A stretch of DNA of 64,000 nt from Stercorarius parasiticus. Lineage: Eukaryota; Chordata; Aves; Charadriiformes; Stercorariidae. This document shows positions 1 to 12,500 of the stretch, piece after piece. The stretch covers positions 62,001 to 126,000 of the forward strand of contig VWZL01000166.1 in NCBI GenBank assembly GCA_013396915.1, in the 5' to 3' direction. Within the stretch, counting starts at the first letter, position 1, and every line of letters begins with the position of its first letter. The notes beneath the pieces are model-generated. The model was not told where the DNA came from, ran no database searches, and saw nothing but the letters and a program-made list of their open reading frames with translations. The translations under genes and the position numbers were made by a program.

Positions 1-2477
1 ACACTTAGGCTTTGTCTGGTTTGTTCATTCAGTCACTGGATCTCATTACACCTTTTGTTCTGTATTAAAGAATGGATCGCTACCATGGATAACTTCTCCT
101 TTGCAAGAACCTGGCAAACCAGGATGAGAAAACACTGGCTATACTTCCATAACATCAAAATAATCAGATAATTAATCAAAACCAGTAATTTGTCTGGAAC
201 AGTTTGCAAAATGACAACATGATCTGGCTTGCAAAATCTGTACATGCTTTTTTTTAAAGACACTAGCTTCCCTTCTTCCCCCCTCGAATGGATGTGCAAA
301 ATGAGACTAAAATAACAGCATGGGTTTCCATTCTTTTTTTTTGTTTAATTCATTCTCTTGCTGTGTCACTGTCTTAAACATCAGGGGGCAACCTCTTCTT
401 AAATAAGATCACCAAAAGATTTCCAATTACCACTCACATTATGCATAATTATCTAGCTGGGATTGCTATATTGTACTGTAACAGAAAACATTCAGGCAGT
501 CTTCACTGTGCTTTGTATAAACTGAGCTATGACTTAACTCAATGATACAAGCAATATGATAACACAATAGCTCATACGGCCATTTAAAAATTATCATTCC
601 TCTTTTTGTAAAAGAACATCAGTTCAGATAATCTCTGTGCCATCCAAACTTATTGCTTAGAACAGCTCTGGTACAAATGTTAAACAGCTGTCATATTAAT
701 ATATCGGAGGCCACAGTGAATATCTAGTTTTTAGGAAGAACATCACAAAAGTTCACTCCATCTTTGAATAAAGACGCAATTTTTTTCCAAAAGCCCATTT
801 CATGCTCATATATATACAGAATACAATTTAGCCTTGTTATTCTAAGCTTGCTTAGGGAAGAATGAAAAGAATATACTTTAGACAGAGCAGAGAGCAAAGC
901 AAGGTGGAAAGAAAGCAGCAGTGATAGATCCTTGTTTTCAGCAGCTTTTCATAAATTCTCTTGGGAAGCCAACTGAGTTTCATTGAAGGGAATGAATCAA
1001 TGGTCCTTCATAAAAAGAAAATCAATTAGAAAGTAATTACCTGAAAATTAGCACTCAAAACCCAAAATTCCATTTTAAAGCCAATTAGACTATATGTCAG
1101 TACTAAGTTGAATTGCACTTGCATTGATGTATGCAAAATGATGAACATTCTCTATCCCTAAGAGATGTAGAGAGTGAAAAATTAAAGAACATGCTTATAG
1201 ACACTATTGAATTTATTTTTTGCAAACTATCTCGAGCAGCAGATGACTATGCTGGGCTTTATAACAGCTTTACATTGTGTATCTCAAGTACTGATGTTCT
1301 CACTGGAATTACCGTACTTGAGGAAACCTTACTTTTGCTTGCTGTCATAACAACACATAGGAAACCAACTGCTGTTGTAAAAGCCAGAGAGAGGGCTGAA
1401 GGCAGCTAACCACCCCAATAGATTCCTCCTCCCAATAGCTTGCAATAGTCCTGGAGTGATTTGTGTTTCATGAAACACTGGATAGGTAAATAGTGCTTAG
1501 TGGTGAGAAGGCGGAGTAGACAGCATCTCACAGAAGAGCTAAAATCTTCCCCTGGGCTGCAGCTGGACAGTCAGCCCTACTTGTCTTCCTATCTACAGTG
1601 ACCAGGCTAATCCATCATGCCTGGGTCTGCAGTGCAGGAAGAGTGGTACCTCCCTCCCTCACAGGTCTGCTCTGAGTAACAGGAAGCAGCAGAAATCGCT
1701 CCCTGAAGGTGGGATGCTGCAGCTTGCAATGCTAAAGTGGCGTTCTGGTAAGTACAACTCACCACATCGGGTCATTGCACGGGAGGGGGCACTCCCTCTA
1801 CATCTGCCATTAGAGGTTTCATCTTAAACACAGAAGAATCAAGACCCAGAAGGACGAATTCACTTCAGAACATTAAGCACGTCTCAATCACATAGTTAAC
1901 ATCATGCACACACTTAGGCAGAATTAGGCTAAACAGCTAAAATGTAACTGCCATCTTGAAATGAGATGCTTTTTTGAGTTGGGGTAAAAGGGTTCAACTT
2001 CAAGAACTTAATTTAGGTGCTAAATCAAAGTGCCTAGTGACAGAGATGCTACAATAACCGAGACATCCCCATCAACCCAGGAGATGTGACACAATGTGCA
2101 GGAGGTCTGAGATGAGCCAACAGCTGGCGGCCAGGCAGGATGCCTGAGGTCTCTCAGCTGCTGCTGGGTACTGAAATTCAGGAAATGGAATTGCACTCTA
2201 GGTGCCTATAGCACATCTGTCTGGATATGAGATTAATCCTGCCCTAGGGCTACCTATTTATCTTCTAGTGCTATAAACTTAGTTCAGAGAATAAGTTTAG
2301 ATAAAGGTCTACGCAAGTGTTCTGGTAACAGTAACTTCTACATTATTAGGCCACAGGAACATATAGAGTAGAAGGTTCATATAAAAATTCATATACACTT
2401 TTTCAGTTACTATTTCTACCTTTGGATTCAGTGATGGCAGATAACTAATGTTTGGGAACAAAAATGCAAAAATCCTA
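1..2477. other. Non-coding DNA, no gene recognised
   Basis: AT-rich unique-looking sequence. The only open frame of note is a 92-codon plus-strand frame at 1131-1409. It resembles no family I know and has no convincing splice or promoter context. Around 1980-2260 the base composition becomes somewhat GC-richer, with recurring words of the kind 'aggtgcctaa', which may be a very old repeat, but I cannot name it. Both strands are densely interrupted by stops. Confidence 0.75.
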
Positions 2478-2631
2478 TGCCATGGTTTAACCCCAGCCAG
2501 CAACTAGAACCACACAGCCGCTTCCTCACCTCCCCTGCCCTCCTTTTCCCCAAACCTGAAGCGTAGGGGGAAGAGGAAAAAAAAGGGGGGGCAAAGGAAG
2601 AAAAAACCCTCGCGAGTTGAGATAAAGACAG

Positions 2632-2637
2632 TTTAAT
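2632..2637 (-). terminator. Poly(A) signal (ATTAAA) of the solo LTR
   Basis: The minus strand reads ATTAAA, the commonest variant of the AATAAA polyadenylation signal, about 120 bp downstream of the LTR TATA box. This matches the R-region boundary expected in a retroviral LTR and helps fix the sense strand as minus. Confidence 0.5.
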
Positions 2638-2756
2638 AGAAACAATAACAGAAAAGGAAAACCAACAACAACAATAATAATAATGACATGGGTCACTCAG
2701 TGAATTGTCACTGTCCCGAGCAGTGATTGCAGATTCCCACCCCCTGGCTAACCCCC

Positions 2757-2763
2757 ATTTATA
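2757..2763 (-). promoter_or_regulatory. TATA box of the solo LTR
   Basis: Read on the minus strand this is TATAAAT, followed downstream by GGGG, in the U3 part of the LTR. It is correctly placed upstream of the poly(A) signal at 2632-2637. Whether this old solo LTR still drives transcription cannot be judged from sequence. Confidence 0.55.
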
Positions 2764-2964
2764 TGCTGAGCATGATGTCTATGGTATGGAATATTTCATT
2801 GGCCATTCCATCGTTCTGTCTATGCTGCTACGGGAAGCTGAAAAAAGTCCTTGCATAGCGTAAACATCACTTAGCAACAATTAAAAGCAATAGCTATTAT
2901 TGATATTCCTTTCACAGCAATCACTAGAAAGAAAACTTACTCTTTCCCAGATGAAAACAGAACA

Positions 2965-5889
2965 TCGTATCAGACTACATTTACGCTGGGGCCCATTTTG
3001 TCTGGGTTGACAAATTTGTCACCATGTTTAGTCTTAATGATTGAGTCAAATAGTGTGGCTTAAAACACTTTGCACTCCATCCATGATTCCAAAATCTAGC
3101 ACACAGACCATCATTTTAAAGTGTTAACTGGACCTATGGAGGACTGTAAATAGAAAAATGGAAAAATTACATGTCAGAAATAATATAGAATTAGATGGCA
3201 TGATTTTTTTTAAAAAGACTATTACTTGAGTACTATGTTTATGAAATCCAGAACCACAATATACCATGCTTTTATTGGCCCTCATTTAATCCATAGCTAA
3301 CAAACCCTATTTTTAAAACACAGTGCATGTTTATATTACCTTTTCATACAGGATAAAAGATAGTTATGAAATCAAAATATACCTACCTAAGTTAGATGTC
3401 AGTGTAAGATAGCATATAAATGGCTGGTATTAAAGAATGTACATAAAAATTTTCTGAATGCTCACTTACATTTTACAACTGTAGCTCTGGTTCTTTGTCT
3501 CTACTTCCAAATAACCCCTGTGTATCTCAGCAGAATACCTAGACAACTAAGTCACTGGCTGTTTAGGAAGGTGGTTTGCTCACTCGTGAGAGATGCTCCT
3601 AAGAGAAAGGATTTCAGAAATTGTCTCAACACAAATAGTGAGTACCTTATCTTTTGCTCCAACAGGTCAGTCAGTAAGTCAGATCTGCTTTCTTTGCACA
3701 CCATCTGCAAATGAGAATGCTGAGGGATAACTTCTCATGTATTTGTTGTGTTAAGGGAAAAAGAACTATAGCAGTAAATGATGAGAATATATAAGAAGTT
3801 GCCTCTAATCGCAGCTGTGCAATGCTGTTATTCCTGAAAGTAGCATTAAACTCTTAGGGCTATGCTGGAAAATTGCTCTGTGGAGCTGTGACTATGCACT
3901 TGCCTTTGACAGCTGCATCTTGACATAACGTTTGAAACATCTGAGCGAGTGACCTGACCCATTCTAGGCCCAAGTGAGATGCTGCATTTCTATTCAGGGG
4001 ACAGTTCATCAATTCAGACATCTATAAGTTATACACTGTTTATATTTCTACCTAAATTCTCAATTTAAAATAAGCATGTCTTCTCAGACTGTAAGTGTAC
4101 CGATGCATTTTAAAAGATCAGACAAGTCATAAATGAACAAAGTTTTGCAGACAGAGTCAAACACTAAGTGCTGTAATAATAGTATTGAGCTCTCAAGTGC
4201 TAAAAAACAGAGAAAAGAACAAAGTGGGAAAAGGAAGAGGAAAGAACAGCAAAAAAGATTGACGTTTAAAATTATAGAGCCAGCAAATATCTCCACATTT
4301 CTGCCAACTTCTGCTGACAAAGGCAGCACAAATCAGGAAATTAGTGAATGCTGGGTGTGATTAAGTCTTCAGTTTATTAAAAGTTGATTCCATGTTTCAG
4401 AAACAGTGGACAATTTTAATACTGCCTGCTCAATAGGACAACACACTCTTGAAATGCACAGTACTGCTTCTTATTCGTACTGCTTTGCATGCACTGTCTA
4501 TAATTTTATTAAGTTTGTATAGTGAAGAAATAGCGTATTTGCACAATTTTCGTTACTATAATTACTAGACAGACTTGAGGTGTTTTTAAAAATGAAAAAA
4601 TGCATTTTTGTGTCATTTTTAAAAAGGAATTTACTAGTAGTTTCCTAAATAGAAATAGCCCTAACCTTAATGAAAATTTCTTCTGTTAGTGAAAATCTGA
4701 ACAGTCCTACACTCCTGCCTTATGGCTCAATAAAGGCCAAGTTATCCTCTCCTAAATCAGCAGGGCTGATCATACTTTATTGGAACACAGAAAAGTTTAG
4801 GGACAGAGGAAGTCTCAGGGTCTACATCCACGATGTGATGTTCTCCACTTTTGCATAGATCCTCCCTAAGTACGACCTCTTAATAACTTACAGTCTGAAC
4901 CAAGGGGATGATCAGCAAATAAAGTTTGCTGATCTTTGTGAATAGGTGAAAAGGTGAATATTACCTGTGGATTGGGCAAAAATTATTAAACAGAAAGATC
5001 CTTTCGCTACACCACAGAAATTAAGAGACAACATAAAATGAGGAGTAGAGGTAAAGGTGTCAGCAAAACTAATTCGTTCTTCCTTAAAGTAAAAAAAATT
5101 GGATGTAGAGTGCAAAACCAAAAAAGCTAGTAGGAAAGAATGGTTCAGAATGGAAATGAATCTATCAGAAACAAATCCTGAAGACACAATGTCAGACAAA
5201 TCTAAGACGACAAGATAATGTTTACCCAAACAGGCTGAAGAAAATGATGCATGAAATGGTAAGTCCTTTTGCCAGGATTTATGAATCTATCCAATTTGGA
5301 CAACAGGGATTGGGGAACAAAGGGTTGGGGAAAGACAAGGAATTGCAAACAACCTACGTATTTACCAAGTTCAAGAAAGGCCAAATAACTATCCAGAAAA
5401 ACTCATATATGTCTTCTGCAGGACACTTTTTTGGGCTCGTTTGGTTTGGGCTTTTTTCCAACAGAGATGGAATACAGGCAGATTTCCATGTACTGTTTGC
5501 TACTCACTCATGGGAGATTAGGAACTGAGATGCAGAAGAGGGCAAATAGTGCAAGATTCGGAAAGGAGACAAGTGGACAATGACAAGGGAACTAGGAGAA
5601 GAAAGCTTATTGGTTGAGTTTCTCATTAATCATTCTTGGGTTTTGTATTATTTCATTAATGAATTGGACAGAGAAGAGTGAGGCATGTGCTACTGAATGC
5701 ACAGATGACGTGGAGTTTGAAGTCTCTACCAAGATCAAGGAAAAATTGTCAGACTTGAACAACGATGTGGTAAAACTTAAGAGACAGCTAGATAATGCAA
5801 TGTCAAAGGACCTCACCTAGGAACCAAATGACAATTTCTTCTATTATTTGGGGCAAAAGTGAGTAATAAGTGAGCTACATGGACTGTCT
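2965..5889. other. Non-coding DNA, no gene recognised
   Basis: AT-rich sequence without a recognisable exon. Short open frames at 4133-4360 (Lys-rich), 5244-5528 and 5614-5820 resemble nothing I know. The last two lie just upstream of the old LINE and could be its more decayed 5' part, but I could not match them to a conserved LINE motif. Confidence 0.65.
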
Positions 5890-6091
5890 TAACAGATACT
5901 GAAATAAAATGAGTAATAAATCTTTCTTCAAAGACGTCAGAAGAACACAGACTGCCAGGCACTTTGTAAGACCAGGAGATTAAGAGATATAAACAGAATA
6001 CAGAAGGAAAGCCATGGCAGAGAAGTTAAATGTGTTCTTGAACATGAAACTGGGGTGATCTCCCTGGTGCATCTCTTCTTTCCAAGAGATT

Positions 6092-6328
6092 TTGTCAAGG
6101 GTTCAGTTTGAAGCAGTTTTGGAACAAATAGACAAAATGAAAAGTAACAAATCACAAAGGTCAAACAGTATTCACACATGGGTTCTAAAGCAACTCGGGG
6201 ATGAAATAGCTGAACTATTAACAATGGCAAGTAGCTTCTCACATAAAAATGCTTTGGTGCCTAACCATAGGAGGGTGGCAATTTTTAAAATTCCTCTTCT
6301 AGACAGCCAGGCAATTACAGACCAGTAA
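6092..6328 (+). pseudogene. CR1 ORF2 remnant, N-terminal RT segment
   Basis: This 78-codon open stretch encodes the region before the RT palm of a CR1-type reverse transcriptase, with 'VLEQIDKMKSNKSQ' and 'WVLKQLGDEIAELL'. A frameshift before 6310 moves the following GNYRPVSL motif into another frame. It is a degenerate fragment of the LINE at 5890-7480 and not a host gene. Confidence 0.6.
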
Positions 6329-6670
6329 GCTTGCCATCAGTGACAGACGGAAGTCTTATAAACTAGAATAAAGAACAGAATTACTGCAGACACCTGAGTA
6401 ATTTGATCTGCTTGAGAAGAGTCAGCTTGGCTTTTACAAAAAAATCCTTCGTTACAAACCCACTGAACTTCACTGAAAGAGCAAATACGCATATTGGTAA
6501 AGGTGATCTGGTTAATTGAATCAATTAAGAATTCCAAAAGATTGTTGAAAATAGCCCTCACCAAAGGCTTTTAAGGTGACCAAGCCGTTATAGCATAAGA
6601 AGGAAGGTCTTCTTTAAATGGTAAAATAACTGGTTAAAAGAGAAGCAGTAGAAAATGTTGAGTTCTAACA

Positions 6671-6868
6671 ATGGAAATCTCCAGCGGAGTTGTGCTGATA
6701 CCTGGAGTGTCCAGCATACTCATAAACCATACAGGAAAGAGGGTAAGCAGAGAGAGAAGAAAGTTTGCTGATGGTACTAAATTATTTAGAGTCAGTGGTA
6801 AGGGTGAACTTACCACTGTGCTGTGCTGTGAAGAACTGCAGCACAATATGTCTTATGAGCCTGAATGA
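6671..6868 (+). pseudogene. CR1 ORF2 remnant, RT motif C segment
   Basis: This 65-codon open stretch contains KFADGTKLFRV, corresponding to the K-F-A-D-D-T-K-L motif C of CR1 reverse transcriptase. The second of the two metal-binding aspartates is replaced by glycine. The stop at 6866-6868 interrupts the segment leading to the downstream VDKCKV motif. It is a non-functional fragment. Confidence 0.6.
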
Positions 6869-8910
6869 CTGAAATTAAGTGTAGATAAATGTAAAGTGGC
6901 ACATGGGGAAAAGACTATCCCAATTTCACATAAAAATGATGAACTCTGAGCTAACCATTACTATTCAGAAGAGAGACCTTAGGATTATAATAGGTACTTC
7001 CATGAAACAGTCAGCTCAATGCTCAGTAGCAGTTAAAAAGTAAATTAAATGCTAGTACAGGAGTACAGAAAATAGAGTTATGCCACTGTAAACCATGGTT
7101 CATCTACAGTTGAAAATAATAGTGAAGTTCTAGTTCCCTCATCTCAAAAAGGATATAAAAGAAGTAAGGAATGAAACTTCTGTATGAGGAACAACTGAAT
7201 AATCCGTGACTCTTCAATCTGGAAGATAAATTACTTCATTGGAATATGAAAAAGGTCTATGAAATCATAAGGGATGTGGAGAGAAGGTAAGAGGGATCAA
7301 CTTTACACACGCCCTTCCTGGATAAAGATGTACCGGGCTCAAGTTAGGTTCAAATCAATCAAAAAGAGGTGAAACTCAGCAAACGGGCAGTGAAATATAA
7401 AACTTATTACAACAAAAAGGCCTCTGTGGGATTACAAATGGAAGCTGTGAAAGCACATAGGAAAGAATGCACTGACAGTTACTAAATACACAATACCACA
7501 TGTGACTCAAGAAGTCTTTGAGATGAAGCTAATTAGAGGATAGAAGCATTGTATGCATTTCCTCCATTTTTGTTTTTACCCAGGCATTTCCTTATGAACA
7601 ATATGGGAAACACAATAGATGGATTTTTCATCTGATTAATTATGGCCACACTTTAATTGTTCTTGTTTTGTTCTGTGCAGTACAGGCACATGATATTGAG
7701 CGCCTGCTATATTGCAATAGGAAAGGCAAACTTGATCTTGATGCATTGCAACTTGATATGTTTCAAACCTTTTTTTCCCTCTGGCAGAAATAAGTAAATA
7801 TTAATGCCAGTGTAATGAGGCACTGGAAATCTTCCCTCTTCATCGTATGGTCAGTTCATCTTCATAGCCCTAAAACATTAAAATGGTATATAGAAAAAAT
7901 GCTCAGATCAAGCAGGGAAACAGAAATTTTGTCTTACCAGAGAAGCACAGACATGCAAAGAAAAAAGAAAAAACCTTATGACTACTGTTTATAAAAACAT
8001 CTAATAAAGTAAATGCTAGTGAGACAAAAGCAAGAATGTGATAAAAGTTGCAACAGTTATCAAATATTCATTACTAAAATTAGGATAGAAGTTCGGAAAG
8101 GTTTTCTGACCAGCAGCAGGGGTGAGATTCTGACATAAACTTCAGATAGAGTTAGCAACACTAAAAAATCTAGCACAGAGAGGCAGAGCCTTCATTTGTG
8201 TAAGGACTTGTACAATGCGGTTGCTAGCAACAGCATACAACTGGATATTATCACCTAAGAGGTCTCTGGGAGATCCCTTTCCAATGCTCATATGATTTTT
8301 TTTTCACTGAAAAATAAATTTTGAAATATTCTATAATGTCACTTTGGAGAGATTCAATAAGTTTTATGATTGGATTGTGTCAGAATGCTTCAACAAACTA
8401 GGAAATGTATTTCTGTCAGACCACTAGCTGTAGTTTCGATCACAGTTACAGAAAATTAAACAGAACAGTTGTCAAATACCAGGTTGCTTGATGTTTAATT
8501 CATGTTCAAACACCTACTTCAGTAGTTTTCAACATTTGATGCACTAGAAACTGTTTCCCAGAAGTGGTCTCTATTCACAAAGTGAGAAAAACAGTGTGAA
8601 CTTGATGCCTGACAATGACAATTGTTTTCCTAGCATAAAAAAGTCTGATATGCTAGAAGCCAAAACTATATATTTTTCTTGTGGTTAATATGAAGTAATT
8701 TAAACAAATATTTACAATTATTCTTGTCTAAATTAAAAAAAAAGTATTCTCTTAAAAATATATTTCATTACAACACAGTTTTCTTAAGTGAGGAGCACTT
8801 CACCTATGGTCCATGAGCCAGTCTGAGCACATCAAAACAGAGATTTCCCACTCTCCTTCCTAAGAATTCCCCATAATCAAAATATCCACGTATGTGCCCG
8901 TGACAGACTG

Positions 8911-8976
8911 TTATTATTAGTAGTAGTAATAGTAGTAGTAATAGTAGTAGTATTACTGGTAGTAGTAGTACTAGTC
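8911..8976. repeat. (TAG)n-type microsatellite, interrupted
   Basis: A run of tta and tag/gta triplets (ttattattagtagtagtaa, continuing to actagt), with scattered substitutions and one 'actgg' interruption. It is an imperfect trinucleotide repeat. Confidence 0.85.
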
Positions 8977-9444
8977 GTTTTTCCTCACTGAGATTTGCCT
9001 AGCGACAGGGTTTGTTCACAACAAATCCAGTTTGGACAAAGGATGAACACTGCTGTTGCCCTAGACAGACACTGGGAAATCTAAGAGAAATAATAATCTG
9101 GAGGGATGTTTTCACTATTATTTATTTTAAGATGCCTAGAAACGAGAGAACCACGCTAGGTGGACTTCCCTTGCTCTAAAAAATCCTAAACTGTGCAGAG
9201 AGCAGCATGAAATAAAGCAGAACGGTGGATCAATAAGAAAAGGCAAAACTTTGCAAAGAACAAGAAGTTTAAGTCTTATAGGGGAAAGCAGAAAGAGGAT
9301 TCAAAGTGCAATCTAGGATTTCTTCATCAGCAGGTATAGAAGGTGATTTTAGTAGTCTTATGACAGACGAATTAGAGTGAACGCTTTATGCGTCCGAGAC
9401 GTCAGATGAGGGAAGCAGATTTCTGTAATCAAAATGGAAGATCA

Positions 9445-9507
9445 TACATATATATATATATATATACACATACACACATATATGTATATACACACACACA
9501 CATATAA
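9445..9507. repeat. (TA)n/(CA)n compound microsatellite
   Basis: An alternating pyrimidine-purine tract. A (TA) block around 9448-9466 passes into mixed tacaca and tatgta units and ends in a (CA) block at 9490-9502. It is a candidate for length polymorphism and non-B DNA. Confidence 0.85.
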
Positions 9508-12500
9508 CATGGGTATGTATACTAACCACTAAGGTCTAGGATCAGCCTAGATGTACTCTGTTCCCAGAGGATCATTCTCTTCTTTCCACACCCCTGACAC
9601 CAGAATATGAAGCTGAGAAAGAACCTCTACAGATGAAGAGATTAATGAAAACTCCTGAGAAATGAGGAAATGAGGGTGCAATTATTCGGAAGTGAAGAGA
9701 GGCTGCTGCTGAAGGTAAACTGTATAGCTGAAGGTAAAGGAAGGACATAAGGAAGGTAGAAAGGAGCTGCCTCAGAGAATTACTAGCAATGAGGTTGTGG
9801 TCACTGGGATGGTATCTGCAGGTAAGGAGGAAGAAAAAGCCACCAACAGTGGGCAGGAAAGCTGTCGGGCAAGGACAGGGGGATGAGAAAATTGCCGTGA
9901 TATCAGTGGGCATAAGTAGGTATGAGCAAAAGGAAATCCCTTAATGAATATGAATGGAAGCTGCATTGACATGGATAAGAATTAACATTTTCAATTAAAG
10001 GAAAGAGCAACAGGAAAGGCACTTCTATTGTTTAGTTGGAACACAATTCTGAAGTTGGGATTTGGAAGTCTTTCATACACACCTGCTATTTTAAATTTTT
10101 ATATGCCTTAGAGTATAAGAGAGAATGTTGTAGCAGAATTTTACATTCCTATGCTCCTAATTTTCATATTATTTTTCTATTCAAAATTTTGCTTCCTCTC
10201 ACATACCCATTTTTTTAAAAGGTGAAGATACTCCTAAATGTAATTTCTACTCTACGCTCAGATGACATTTTCTTGACAGTGACAGGTTTTCCTATAAAAT
10301 CTAGAAGAGTAGGTAGCACTTGGTTCTTCAGTTTCTCAGGTGTATTTCCAGTTTCAGACTAATGCATTCCAAGGTACCTCAACATGTGAGTGGGCAACAG
10401 GCAGCAGTTTTACAAGGGAAAAGAAAATCCTTTTCTCCTTAGCTATTAAAGGTTTTTTCAAGGAGAGCTTTAACACTTCAACAAGTTTCAAAACTGCTCC
10501 AGGCAGTACGATACAAAGTAATTTTAACATGTTTCAGTACATTAGGTTTAAGGAATAATACTTACTTCTTTGCTCTAACATTGTCCAGTCTCTTTGCTAA
10601 AATAAACCATTGGACATAAGGAAGATTTGATATTTCTGTAACAGGAAGCCATATTTCCTACTTACATTCATTTCCCTTTGTATGGCGTGCAGTCCCACTT
10701 GTTGTACATCTGTATACATGTACTAAAATATCATAAAAAATGTCAGAAAATGCTGGTGTTTAGAAAAGAGAAGTATTAAAATAATGGGGAATTTCTAGGT
10801 ACTTTGTTTTTGAAGGACAGACATTTTATTGTTGCCTGAATACTGAATTGGAAGCTTTACAAAAAGGAAATCTATTTTTAAATAGTGGTCTAGTACTTGA
10901 CAGCAGATTCTAACTTTTACTTCTTTAAATTTCATGGCATTTTCTATAACTTTAAAAGTGAAGTTATGTTTCTCCATTTTTATTCAATCCTACCAAGCAC
11001 CGAAGCAAAAAGTTTAATCATCTTTGGTTAAGAGTTCTATGTCATAAACAACGTGCATGTTTTGTTACCCACTCCATGCATTTTCTCTAGCATTTCTGAA
11101 ATAAAGAGTCCAACACATATTTCAAACTTATATTTTTATGGTCAGCAAGATGGAGGGATCCTGTCTGTATTATGAATAGTTTGTTCAGTTCGTATTTCCA
11201 TTACGTTTCCTTCTTTCTTCATATATGCACAACAGGCAATGGCCCAGCAACCCCAAGTAACATCAGTCCATTTCTATTTTAGCATCAGGAAGAATTCAGG
11301 TGAGGCAAAAGGTATCCTGAAATTCTCTGTAAAATTTGCCTTCACTGACTAGGAAGACTAATTAAAAAAAATGTAATACTCTCTTGATTTAGCTAGTTTG
11401 GTCTTTAATTTTCCATCTGAGTCTTCTGAAATTGTTACCGCGGAGGACTGATTTTTGAAGAAAAATCTTGACTATGAAGAACTGATCTACCACACAACCT
11501 TCTACTTATTGTCAATGAATTAAGCAAGCAGTGTCATGTAGAATAATTATATCTCATTATTAATCTACTAAACAGCCCTACCCAACTGTAGACATTTTTA
11601 GAAGGATGGATTTATGCTTTTCTCTGTTCCAGTCTTTTATATATCAAAAATATACTTTGTGAAAGTCATCAATCAAACGAATATATGCCCAGTAATTATT
11701 CCTCACTCATAAGATCTGATAGCCACTTTTTTGATACACTATTACCTTTGACGAAAAAGAGACAGCATAACCATTCTACTAAACTGCTCAAAACTTACTT
11801 TCATAATGTAACATATCTCAGAATTCAGAATTCCTTTAATTAAAATTTCAACTTCAATTTTTATTCATTTTTACTAAAGCAACAAAAAAGACCAAGACAT
11901 TACTGCATCCTTGCCTTGAAGACGTATAAGAAAAATTCAAAGAATCAAAACTAATTCTCATTAGGTTATAATCTTTTGATCTCCTCCAGTTTTGATAAGC
12001 ACGTGATTTAACAGCAGTCCTTAATAACTCAGAAGAGCATACATTGCACTCTGAACTTAGAGAAAAAGATATTTCCACATTGATTTTAAAGATTAAAAAA
12101 CCCCAGCACCAAAACCTAATCAATTTCTGTATAGTATTCTGTATGCCATGACAAATGATGGCATTTCATTTTAAGTGTTCAAGGTATGATAAGCAATAGA
12201 TATTAAAAGGTCACAGGCTGTCTAATATTACAAACTACTGCTCAGTCTATTTCAAACTGATTGACTTTTTCTCTGACTACTGTCTGACAGTTTGTTTTCT
12301 ATTCTTTGTTATTTTGTTATTTTCTTAGGCAAGTTTTATAAATTGAGGCTATGTCTCCAATGTTAACTTACTAATGAAAAGTGTACAGTTTTACTAGAAG
12401 ATAATGTTTCATTTCATTCTTTTCCAAACAGAGTCCTCAGGTTGAGGGAAAAAAAGTACATCTTTAGCTCTTTGTGCCATCTGGCTATTTTGAACAGCCA

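Larger units (their letters stand above)
2478..2964 (-). mobile_element. Solo LTR of an avian endogenous retrovirus
   Basis: This 487-bp unit starts with TG (tgccatggtttaacccc, 2478) and ends with CA (cagaaca, 2964). On the minus strand, the functional parts fall in the order expected of an LTR: a TATAAAT box at 2757-2763, then about 120 bp further on an ATTAAA poly(A) signal at 2632-2637, then a short U5 containing a purine/pyrimidine-skewed tract. The flanking pentamers are tccta (2473-2477) and tcgta (2965-2969), a 5-bp target duplication with one mismatch. No gag, pol or env sequence and no second LTR lie nearby, so it is a solo LTR left by recombination between the two LTRs of a provirus. 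The end sequence resembles a class common in neoavian genomes. I believe it is ERVL-related, but the class is inferred from the 5-bp duplication and memory, not from alignment. Confidence 0.8.
5890..7480 (+). mobile_element. Ancient, heavily decayed CR1-clade LINE (ORF2 RT region)
   Basis: Translated piecewise in shifting frames, the region follows the order of a CR1-type ORF2. It runs from a finger/palm segment (VLEQIDKMKSN near 6107; THTWVLKQLGDEIAELL-like, about 6175-6220) to a GNYRPVSL motif at 6310-6333. The RT motif C box, as KFADGTKLF, is at 6761-6787, and a VDKCKVAHG segment follows near 6885. The C-terminal part continues in words such as 'tatgaaaaaggtctatgaaatcat' (7246-7269, read in part) and 'aacgggcagtgaa' (7381-7393). 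Frameshifts and stops are frequent. Motif C has lost its second catalytic Asp (FADG instead of FADD), so the copy is dead. Divergence is far greater than in the other CR1 copies here, which suggests an old amniote-wide insertion. The 5' limit is uncertain by several hundred bases. Confidence 0.7.

Noticed and set aside
1131..1409. 92-codon plus-strand open frame
   Set aside because: No recognisable domain. Its length is unremarkable for 64 kb read in six frames.
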